A stretch of DNA of 23,878 bases from Ruminococcaceae bacterium UBA3751 (GTDB lineage: Bacteria; Bacillota; Clostridia; Oscillospirales; Acutalibacteraceae), in assembly GCA_002371215.1 (NCBI GenBank), contig DFGL01000031.1, forward strand, positions 1 to 23,878, given 5' to 3'. The position numbers and the translations under genes are program-made. Positions within the stretch are counted from its first letter, which is position 1. Each line of letters opens with the position of its first letter. The notes below the pieces were generated by a model, which was not told the DNA's origin, did not search any database, and worked only from the letters and a program-made list of their open reading frames with translations. This document shows positions 1-6,239 of the stretch, in pieces.

Positions 1-17
1 TACTGTCAAAATGACCG

Positions 18-53
18 CTTGGGGTATACCCTCCTTACGGAATATACCCCAAG
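18..53. other. 11-bp perfect inverted repeat of unknown role
   Basis: An 11-nt arm at 18-28 is exactly complementary to 43-53, with a 14-nt apical loop that can add a further 3 bp (32-34 with 39-41). It is followed by a purine stretch and then a broken T-rich tract (61-74). It could be a weak terminator or RNA structure at the end of a gene lying left of the window. No recognisable coding sequence covers it. Confidence 0.4.
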
Positions 54-95
54 GGGAGTTGTTTTATTGGTTTTAATGCTGATACCAACAAGGTT

Positions 96-135
96 CTGAC
101 TTGCTGTGAGCAAGTCAGGTTCTTATCTTTTTAAA
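96..135 (+). terminator. Intrinsic terminator of an upstream gene
   Basis: A perfect 10-bp stem (96-105 with 109-118) with a 3-nt loop is followed by a T-rich tail (GTTCTTATCTTTTT). It lies upstream of the promoter of the first gene, so it should end transcription entering from the left. Confidence 0.75.
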
Positions 136-150
136 AGTAATAATTTCCCT

Positions 151-179
151 TTTACTTATAATAATATATATGTTATAAT
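151..179 (+). promoter_or_regulatory. Promoter for the M23 peptidase operon
   Basis: TTTACT at 151-156 and TATAAT at 174-179 are separated by 17 nt. The -10 is extended (TGT directly before TATAAT, 171-173). This predicts a transcript start near 186 and a leader of about 40 nt. Confidence 0.65.
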
Positions 180-226
180 ACATTATGAGAGAGTATATAA
201 CATTGCTAAAATAAAGGATGAGGTTT

Positions 227-1639
227 ATGGTTAAAAAAGCTATTTCTTTAATGCTTGCGGCAGCGTTTGTTTTCAGCCTTTTTGCGTCCTGCAATACTGT
301 TCTTGCGGAGGAGGAAACCTCCGTAACCTCCCTCAGCGACAGGCGCGCCCAGGTAAAAAAGGAGCTTGACGCTATTGATAAAAAGCTCGCGGAACTCGGC
401 TCAAAAAGTAAGGAGACAAAGGAGTATTCCGAGGCGCTTGATAAAAAAATCAGTTATCTCAGCGAGCAGTACAGCCTTGCTAAATCCGAGGTTAAATCGC
501 TCGAGGAAAAGAAAACCGAGCTTGAAAACAGTATAGAGGTTAACGAAAAAGAGCTTAAACACCTCAAAACGGATATTAAAGAGCTTGAAGAGGAAATTAC
601 CGTTTTAAATAAGGACTTCAGCGATAATTACGAGCTGTACTGTAAGCGTATGCGCGCAATTTACGTAAGCGGCGAGGTAGGGGCGACTCTTTCATTCCTG
701 CTTGATGGCAGCGTAGCCGACGTGCTTACAAGACTTGAGATGGTTAGCTCAGTTTCTAAGCGCGACGGCGAGCTTCTTAAAACCGTTCAGAGCGAAACGA
801 AGGAGATTGTATCTAAAAGAGAAACGATCAGTAGTAAAAATGAAGCGCTCAAAACCAAGCAGGTTACTTTAAAAAAGGATAAAGAGGACTTAAAAGTTAG
901 AAAAACCGAGCTTTTGCAGAAGGAGGACAGCCTTCAGGAGCAGCAGGGCGAAATTGAAAAGCAGCAGCTTGAAGCGAATAAGCTTTTAAAGGAGCTTCAC
1001 GAAAAAACCAAGGAGTACGGCGAATACCGCGATATTACCGCCGAGGAGCTTGACGAAATTGACGACGATATTGCCGCTGCGGACGCGCGCTTTAAAGAGA
1101 CAACAACAACTACTACCACCACTACTACAACGACAACTGCCCCCGCAGCGTCGTCCAAAAAAGGTAAAAAGGAAACAACGACCACTACAACCACCACAAC
1201 AACTACTACAACAGCAAAAAGCACGGGAGGTACGATAAGCCTTACCTATCCCTGTCCGAGCTATACAACCATAACCTGCGGTTTTGGCGCTTATTCGGGC
1301 CATACGGGCTGTGACTTTTCAACCCGCGGAAATGAAAATCAGAGAATAGTTGCCGCCGAGTCGGGAACGGTAATCCTCGTCCGTCTGCTTGAAAGAAGCT
1401 ACGGCCACTATGTAGTTATACGCCACGATAAGCTGACTCCGTCGGGCAAAACGGTTTATACGCTTTACGCGCATAATAACGACATTATTGTGTCTGAGGG
1501 CGCATATGTTAAAAAAGGTCAGCAGATTGCATACAGCGGTACAACGGGTAATTCAACGGGCCCGCATTGTCACTTTGAGGTCAGGGTAGGCGGCTCAAGC
1601 CAGAGCTGCGCGGTGGACCCTGCGGCATATCTTCCGTAG
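227..1639 (+). CDS. Secreted coiled-coil M23 (LytM-type) peptidase with two poly-Thr linkers
   Basis: Predicted zinc metallopeptidase acting on peptidoglycan outside the cell, of the EnvC/PcsB-like architecture. An N-terminal signal segment (about residues 1-28) is followed by a long charged coiled coil (about 32-280). Next come two runs of 13 threonines (292-304 and 317-329) joined by an Ala/Ser/Lys spacer, then the M23 domain (about 337-470). Catalytic residues are intact: HxxxD at H359/D363, the YAH histidine at H416, and HxH at H447/H449. I chose ATG 227 over the in-frame ATG 218 because GGATGAGG (216-223) then serves as ribosome site. A Cys after FAS in the signal region is a poor lipobox; cleavage after VLA looks likelier. 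A paralogue follows 47 nt downstream. In PcsB/EnvC proteins the coiled coil is controlled by FtsEX; no ftsEX is visible here, so that partner is inference. Function as an M23 protein is confident. Confidence 0.9.
   Translation: MVKKAISLMLAAAFVFSLFASCNTVLAEEETSVTSLSDRRAQVKKELDAIDKKLAELGSKSKETKEYSEALDKKISYLSEQYSLAKSEVKSLEEKKTELENSIEVNEKELKHLKTDIKELEEEITVLNKDFSDNYELYCKRMRAIYVSGEVGATLSFLLDGSVADVLTRLEMVSSVSKRDGELLKTVQSETKEIVSKRETISSKNEALKTKQVTLKKDKEDLKVRKTELLQKEDSLQEQQGEIEKQQLEANKLLKELHEKTKEYGEYRDITAEELDEIDDDIAAADARFKETTTTTTTTTTTTTAPAASSKKGKKETTTTTTTTTTTTTAKSTGGTISLTYPCPSYTTITCGFGAYSGHTGCDFSTRGNENQRIVAAESGTVILVRLLERSYGHYVVIRHDKLTPSGKTVYTLYAHNNDIIVSEGAYVKKGQQIAYSGTTGNSTGPHCHFEVRVGGSSQSCAVDPAAYLP
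1100..1213 (+). repeat. Two 13-residue poly-threonine tracts in the M23 linker
   Basis: Codons 1100-1138 and 1175-1213 each encode exactly 13 threonines, separated by a 12-residue spacer containing SSKKGKK. All four Thr codons are used in both tracts (first: 5 ACA, 5 ACT, 2 ACC, 1 ACG; second: 6 ACA, 3 ACT, 3 ACC, 1 ACG). The repeat is therefore at the protein level, not a simple trinucleotide expansion. Such Thr-rich stretches usually act as extended wall-spanning linkers. Confidence 0.9.
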
Positions 1640-1686
1640 GTGCCGGCTGACGAATCCAAAGCACCTAAAAAAGGAGTAAATCATAA

Positions 1687-3192
1687 TTGAAACCAAGATA
1701 CAGATTAACGGCGTTTCTTCTCTCCGTTATATTTGCTTTAACGTCTGTTCAGTTCTGCTCGTTCGCCGAGGAGGCGTCAACTGAAACTGAACAGCCTGTT
1801 GAGGTAACTTCAACAACCGCTGCAACTACCGGAAAAGCGGAAAAAACTACGAAGAAAAAAGAAAAAACAACTAAAAAGAAAGAAACGACAAAAGCCGATA
1901 AGGATAAAACTAAAAAAGAAGCAAAACAAACCCTCGCCTCTCAGCGTGCAGCGCTTCAGAAGCGCCTTGCAGACAGCGAGGCAAAACTCAGCAAGTTTTC
2001 GTCGGACGCCAAGTCAACTCAGGCGTACATCGATACCCTTGATGAAAAAATAGGCTATCTCAATGAGGAGCTGAATATTCTTGACGCGGAGGTTGCTCAG
2101 TCGCAGAAAAAGATAGACGAACTCACCGCTCAGATAACTCCGCTTGAAACGGAAACCAAGAGCCTTAAAAAGCAGTACAGCAAGGCTAAAAAGAATTACG
2201 ATAAACTGAGAAAAAGCTTTGATTCAACCTATGACGCGTACTGCCTGCGCCTTCGCGCGCTTTACATAAGCGGTAATTCAAGCGTTATTTCCGCTCTTTT
2301 AACAAGCGACGGGCTCTCTCAGTTTTTAAGCAGGCTTGAGATGATACGCGCCGTTGCTCAGAGCGATACCGCGCTGCTGAAAACAGTAAATAGAGAAATG
2401 GATATAATTGTTACAGAGCAAAACGGTCTTAATGAAAAGCAAAAGGATATTTCTGCCAAGCAGTCCGTTCTTGATAAAAAGCGCAAGCAGCTTCAGACGG
2501 AGCAGGACAGCGTTACCTCAAAGCAGGCTGAAATTGCCGATAAAAAGGTAAAAATCGCTGAGGACAGAGCGGAATCCGACAGACTGTTTGCCGAATATGC
2601 TCAAAAGGCGCAGATTTATACAGAGTTCAGGAACGAGGACGAGGAGCTTATAAAGCAGGTCAATTCCGAAATTGACGCGCTCCTTAAAGGGCTAAAGGAC
2701 CCGAGCGAGGTTACAACCGTAAACGCAAAGCAGGATTCAAAAAAGGTTACGGGCAGCTTCAATGCAGGCGGCGAGCTTTTCTCAAATAACAACGCCGCGC
2801 TCAGCCTTTGTTATCCCGCTCCCGGGCATACAGGCGTTTCCCAGGTGTTCGGGCATTACAGAAACGGTAAAGCCCATACGGGAATTGATTATCCCTGCCC
2901 GATGCACTCCAAAATCGTTGCGGCGCAGAAGGGAATTGTTATTACCGTAAGGCGGCTTAATTACTCATACGGCTATTACGTTATGGTATACCACGGTACG
3001 GACGCCAAGGGCAGAAAGGTTGTTACGCTTTATGCCCATAATTCCAATATTTTAGTAAGCGTCGGTCAGTCAGTCCGTAAGGGACAGCAAATTGCAGAGA
3101 GCGGCTCAACAGGAAATTCAACGGGCCCGCACTGCCATTTTGAAGTAATACTTGACGGCGCAAAGGTCAACCCAAAAAACTACGTAGGATAA
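1687..3192 (+). CDS. Secreted coiled-coil M23 (LytM-type) peptidase, paralogue of the preceding gene
   Basis: Second predicted peptidoglycan endopeptidase of the same build. It has a signal peptide (about 1-27, ending FAEE) and a short Thr/Lys-rich stretch of KTTKKKE-like repeats (about 40-75). A coiled coil (about 80-330) carries an LRALYISG motif close to the RAIYVSG of its neighbour. The M23 domain follows (about 370-501). Zinc and catalytic residues are present: H397/D401 (HxxxD), H451 (YAHN), H482/H484 (HCHFE). The start is TTG with AAGGAG 10 nt upstream; no nearby ATG would keep the signal peptide. It differs from its neighbour in placing the low-complexity stretch before the coiled coil and lacking poly-Thr before the catalytic domain. 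The pair probably arose by duplication and then diverged in linker design. Confidence 0.9.
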   Translation: MKPRYRLTAFLLSVIFALTSVQFCSFAEEASTETEQPVEVTSTTAATTGKAEKTTKKKEKTTKKKETTKADKDKTKKEAKQTLASQRAALQKRLADSEAKLSKFSSDAKSTQAYIDTLDEKIGYLNEELNILDAEVAQSQKKIDELTAQITPLETETKSLKKQYSKAKKNYDKLRKSFDSTYDAYCLRLRALYISGNSSVISALLTSDGLSQFLSRLEMIRAVAQSDTALLKTVNREMDIIVTEQNGLNEKQKDISAKQSVLDKKRKQLQTEQDSVTSKQAEIADKKVKIAEDRAESDRLFAEYAQKAQIYTEFRNEDEELIKQVNSEIDALLKGLKDPSEVTTVNAKQDSKKVTGSFNAGGELFSNNNAALSLCYPAPGHTGVSQVFGHYRNGKAHTGIDYPCPMHSKIVAAQKGIVITVRRLNYSYGYYVMVYHGTDAKGRKVVTLYAHNSNILVSVGQSVRKGQQIAESGSTGNSTGPHCHFEVILDGAKVNPKNYVG

Positions 3193-3226
3193 AGATATGA
3201 ATAAGCAGGATAAAGATATGAATAAG
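3186..3226 (+). repeat. Tandem 20/21-bp duplication spanning a translation start
   Basis: The 20 nt at 3186-3205 recur exactly at 3207-3226, one base (3206) apart. Each copy holds AGGA, a 7-nt spacer and ATG, so queH has two equivalent in-frame starts at 3197 and 3218. The first copy also overlaps the stop codon of the upstream M23 gene (3190-3192). Confidence 0.9.
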
Positions 3227-3841
3227 ATTAATTACCAAAAAGAACTTGAAAAGATTATTGATGATATTGACGTAAGCAAACCGCCGAGGCTGCTGCTTCA
3301 TTCGTGCTGCGCGCCCTGCTCAAGCTCTGTGCTTGAATACCTTGCGGATTATTTTGATATTACGGTTTACTATTATAACCCTAATATCTCTCCCGAAAGC
3401 GAGTTTGAAAAGCGTTTTGCCGAGCAGAAAAGACTGATTGAAGAGCTGCCTGTTAAGAACGAGGTTAAGCTTATCAAGGGCGTATACCGCTATGAGGATT
3501 TTCTCGATATAGCTGAGGGCTACGAGGACGCGCCCGAAGGCGGGGAAAGATGCTTTCGCTGTTACAGAATGAGGCTTGAAAAGACGGCTAAGCTTGCTCA
3601 CGATGAGGATTTTGATTATTTTTGTACAACTCTTTCTCTGAGTCCGCTGAAAAACTCTCAGAAGATAAATGAAATCGGCTTTGAGGTTGCTGAAAAGTAT
3701 AATACAAGATGGCTGCCCTCGGATTTTAAAAAGAAAGAGGGCTATAAGCGTTCTATAGAATTAAGCAGGGAATATAACCTTTACCGCCAGAATTTCTGCG
3801 GCTGCGTTTATTCCCGTAACGTGGAGGAAAAAGGTGAATAA
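3197..3841 (+). CDS. queH: Epoxyqueuosine reductase QueH
   Basis: Catalyses the last step of queuosine synthesis, reducing epoxyqueuosine to queuosine at the wobble position of GUN-anticodon tRNAs in the cytosol. QueH (the former DUF208) is the iron-sulfur alternative to cobalamin-dependent QueG. Family cysteines are all visible: the N-terminal LHSCCAPC (C37, C38, C41), CFRC (C119, C122) and the C-terminal FCGC (C201, C203). These match the known cluster and metal ligands and the redox pair. The protein is 214 aa from ATG 3197 and 207 aa from ATG 3218; both starts have the same ribosome site because of a tandem duplication. The gene begins 4 nt after the M23 gene and its end overlaps rarA by 8 nt, suggesting co-transcription and translational coupling. 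No other queuosine gene is in the window. Confidence 0.93.
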   Translation: MNKQDKDMNKINYQKELEKIIDDIDVSKPPRLLLHSCCAPCSSSVLEYLADYFDITVYYYNPNISPESEFEKRFAEQKRLIEELPVKNEVKLIKGVYRYEDFLDIAEGYEDAPEGGERCFRCYRMRLEKTAKLAHDEDFDYFCTTLSLSPLKNSQKINEIGFEVAEKYNTRWLPSDFKKKEGYKRSIELSREYNLYRQNFCGCVYSRNVEEKGE

Positions 3842-5111
3842 TAAACCGCTTGCAGACAGAATAAGACCTACCGAAATATCGGATTTAGTAGGGCAAAAGC
3901 ACCTGCTCACCCCGGGCAAGGCGCTATACAATATGATAGAAAACGGCGAGATACCTAACCTTATTTTTTACGGTCCGTCGGGAGTTGGGAAAACAACGGT
4001 TGCTTCAATCATAGCTAACCGTACGAACCGCGCCCTGCGTAAGCTAAACGGAACAAGCGCTTCGACTCAGGATATCCGCGATATAGTTAAGGAAATAGAT
4101 ACCTTTACCGCGCCTAACGGAATTTTACTGTATCTTGACGAGATTCAGTATTTCAATAAAAGGCAGCAGCAAAGCCTTCTTGAATACATAGAAAACGGAA
4201 AAATAACGCTGATTGCTTCAACAACGGAAAACCCGTATTTTTACGTTTATTCGGCTATTCTTTCGCGTTCAACCGTGTTTGAATTTAAAAGCATTTCCGC
4301 TGAGGAGATTATCCCCGCGGTTAAAAGAGGCTTTGATTTTCTCAGCAAGGAAAACAATATCGCTATTGAGTATGATGACGAGGTCGCTAAAAAAATTGCT
4401 TACGGTTGCGGCGGCGACGTAAGAAAAGCGCTCAATTCCGTTGAAAACTGCTATCTTGCTACAACGGCGAAGGACGGCAAAAAGGTTATAACTCTTGAAA
4501 CCGCCAATGAGCTCGCTCAGAAATCCTCGCTTCGCTACGATAAGGATGGCGACGAGCATTACGACATCGTTTCAGCTTATCAGAAAAGTATGCGCGGCTC
4601 AGACCCTGACGCAGCGCTGCACTATCTTGCAAGACTGCTTGAGGCGGGGGATTTGCCGAGCGCCTGCAGAAGGCTTATGGTATGCGCTTGCGAGGACGTA
4701 GGGCTTGCGTATCCCCAGATTATTCCGATAGTAAAAGCGGCGGTTGATATTGCGCAGGCAGTAGGACTTCCCGAGGCGGAAATACCGCTTGCGGACGCTG
4801 TAATCCTTGTTGCAACGAGCCCAAAGAGCAACAGCGCCAACAATGCAATCAAGGCGGCAATGAGCGACGTGAGAAACGGCAATATCGGTCCTATTCCGCG
4901 CCAGCTTCAGAATAAGCACTACGACGGTGAGGACGCCGAGGTTAAGGGGCAGTTTTATATCTATCCCCACGATTATCCCAACCACTATACGTATCAGCAG
5001 TACCTTCCCGACGCTATTAAAGACGTCACCTATTACGAATACGGCAGCAATAAAAACGAGCAGGCGTTCAAGGCGTATTGGGACAAGGTGAAAGGTAATA
5101 AGAATGACTAA
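3834..5111 (+). CDS. rarA: Replication-associated recombination protein A (RarA/MgsA family AAA+ ATPase)
   Basis: AAA+ ATPase related to clamp-loader and RuvB proteins that acts at stalled replication forks. Walker A is GPSGVGKT (47-54) and Walker B is LYLDE (D102/E103). The STTENP sensor region and an SRS arginine-finger region follow. The C-terminal half carries the RarA-specific oligomerisation domain (MRGSDPDAALHYLARL, CEDVGLA, NSANNAIKAA, YPHDYP). Length 425 aa is normal. The start is GTG at 3834 with GGAGG six nt upstream; it overlaps queH by 8 nt, and nth overlaps its own end by 8 nt. Grouping with nth gives a small DNA-maintenance cluster. Confidence 0.95.
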   Translation: MNNKPLADRIRPTEISDLVGQKHLLTPGKALYNMIENGEIPNLIFYGPSGVGKTTVASIIANRTNRALRKLNGTSASTQDIRDIVKEIDTFTAPNGILLYLDEIQYFNKRQQQSLLEYIENGKITLIASTTENPYFYVYSAILSRSTVFEFKSISAEEIIPAVKRGFDFLSKENNIAIEYDDEVAKKIAYGCGGDVRKALNSVENCYLATTAKDGKKVITLETANELAQKSSLRYDKDGDEHYDIVSAYQKSMRGSDPDAALHYLARLLEAGDLPSACRRLMVCACEDVGLAYPQIIPIVKAAVDIAQAVGLPEAEIPLADAVILVATSPKSNSANNAIKAAMSDVRNGNIGPIPRQLQNKHYDGEDAEVKGQFYIYPHDYPNHYTYQQYLPDAIKDVTYYEYGSNKNEQAFKAYWDKVKGNKND

Positions 5112-5736
5112 AAAGGAACGCGTTTTTAACGCTATTGAAATACTGAAAAAAGAATATCCCGAGGCAATCTGTTCGCTTGAATACGAAAACCCGTTTGAGC
5201 TTCTCGTTGCAACGCGTCTTTCAGCCCAGTGTACGGACGCGCGCGTTAATATGGTAACGCCCGAACTGTTTTCTACATATAAAACGCTTGACGATTATGT
5301 AAATGCGGATTTAGCGGACGTTGAAAGGATAATTAAATCCTGCGGGTTTTATCGCGATAAGGCTAAGTCAATTATCGGTATGGCTAAAATGGTACGCGAT
5401 AATTTCGGCGGCAGAGTTCCCGATAATATTGAGGACTTGATAACTCTCCCGGGTGTTGGCCGTAAAACCGCAAACCTTATAGTCGGTGATGTTTACGGAA
5501 AAGAGAGTATTGTTGTTGATACCCATATGATAAGAATATCAAACCGCATAGGGCTCGTTAACGTCAAGGACCCCGTTAAAATTGAGCGCGAGCTTAAAAA
5601 GGTCGTTCCTGCAGAGGAGGGCGCCGCGTTCTGCCACAGAATCGTTCTTTTCGGGCGAGAGCATTGTCCCGCAAGAAAGCCTAAGTGCGAAACCTGCCCT
5701 ATGGAAAAAAACTGCAAAAGGGTGGGCGTAAAATGA
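5104..5736 (+). CDS. nth: Endonuclease III (DNA glycosylase/AP lyase)
   Basis: Base-excision repair enzyme removing oxidised pyrimidines and cleaving the abasic site. The helix-hairpin-helix LPGVGRKTAN contains the catalytic lysine K121, and the VDTH motif supplies the catalytic aspartate D139 (K120 and D138 in E. coli). A C-terminal [4Fe-4S] ligand set with spacing C-x6-C-x2-C-x5-C is present at C188, C195, C198 and C204. The 210 aa length is typical. It overlaps rarA by 8 nt at its start and the next gene by 4 nt (ATGA) at its end. Confidence 0.96.
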   Translation: MTKKERVFNAIEILKKEYPEAICSLEYENPFELLVATRLSAQCTDARVNMVTPELFSTYKTLDDYVNADLADVERIIKSCGFYRDKAKSIIGMAKMVRDNFGGRVPDNIEDLITLPGVGRKTANLIVGDVYGKESIVVDTHMIRISNRIGLVNVKDPVKIERELKKVVPAEEGAAFCHRIVLFGREHCPARKPKCETCPMEKNCKRVGVK

Positions 5737-6236
5737 ACAAACAGAATATAATTCTTATCGGCATGCCGGGCTCGGGCAAAAGCACCTGCGGCGTTATTGC
5801 AGCTAAGATTTTGCTTAAAAACTTTTTTGATACGGATTTGCTCCTTCAGGGGCTTGAACAAAGCAGGCTTCAGGAGCTAATTGACAGCAGGGGCGAGGAG
5901 TATTTCTTTTCCGCTGAGGAAAATGCAATTCTTTCCATTAAGCTTGAAGCAACAGTTATCGCAACGGGCGGCAGCGTTATTTATTCGGATAAGGCTATGC
6001 GCCATTTAAAGAAGCTCGGAAAGGTTATTTATCTTCATCTCAGCTACGAAGAAATGCTTGGCAGGATAAACGACTTAACAACCCGCGGCATAGTTGTAAA
6101 AAACGGGAGCACCCTGCTTGATATGTACAACGAAAGGCTTCCGCTCTATGAAAAATATGCTGATGTTATTATTGAATGCAACGGTAATACGGTTGAGGAA
6201 ACCGTTGAAAAAATATATGATGCGGCAATGAGGTAA
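5733..6236 (+). CDS. Divergent shikimate kinase-like P-loop kinase
   Basis: A 167-aa P-loop kinase with the shikimate kinase fold. The Walker A is GMPGSGKST (10-18), the acidic DTD is at 33-35, and a RLPLY motif near the C-terminus (R135) matches the conserved lid/shikimate arginine region. Two family hallmarks are altered. The FRxxE arginine that contacts shikimate is Phe59 (YFFSAEE), and the GGG motif reads GGS (79-81). It may still be AroK/AroL or may use another small substrate; no other shikimate-pathway gene is nearby. Start ATG 5733 overlaps the nth stop (ATGA); an upstream in-frame ATG at 5685 lies inside nth and has no merit. It ends 3 nt before the next gene. Confidence 0.75.
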   Translation: MNKQNIILIGMPGSGKSTCGVIAAKILLKNFFDTDLLLQGLEQSRLQELIDSRGEEYFFSAEENAILSIKLEATVIATGGSVIYSDKAMRHLKKLGKVIYLHLSYEEMLGRINDLTTRGIVVKNGSTLLDMYNERLPLYEKYADVIIECNGNTVEETVEKIYDAAMR

Positions 6237-6239
6237 TTT

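Noticed and set aside
2..76. Open frame at the left edge with an internal ATG at 11
   Set aside because: Only about 21 codons from that ATG, no ribosome site, and it runs through a perfect hairpin; cannot be told from chance.
997..1224. Minus-strand frame rich in Val, Cys or Ser opposite the M23 linker
   Set aside because: It is the complement of the poly-Thr codons; no ribosome site or conserved content.
1638..1666. AGGTGC/GCACCT inverted repeat between the two M23 genes
   Set aside because: Only 6 bp with a 17-nt loop, and it starts within the stop codon; too weak to call a terminator, and the genes are probably co-transcribed.
4599..4985. Minus-strand open frames inside rarA
   Set aside because: Antisense shadows of a conserved gene, no initiation signals.
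5685..5732. Upstream in-frame ATG extending the shikimate-kinase-like protein
   Set aside because: It would overlap the Fe-S end of nth and add residues not found before the P-loop in the family; ATG 5733 has an ATGA overlap and starts at the fold boundary.
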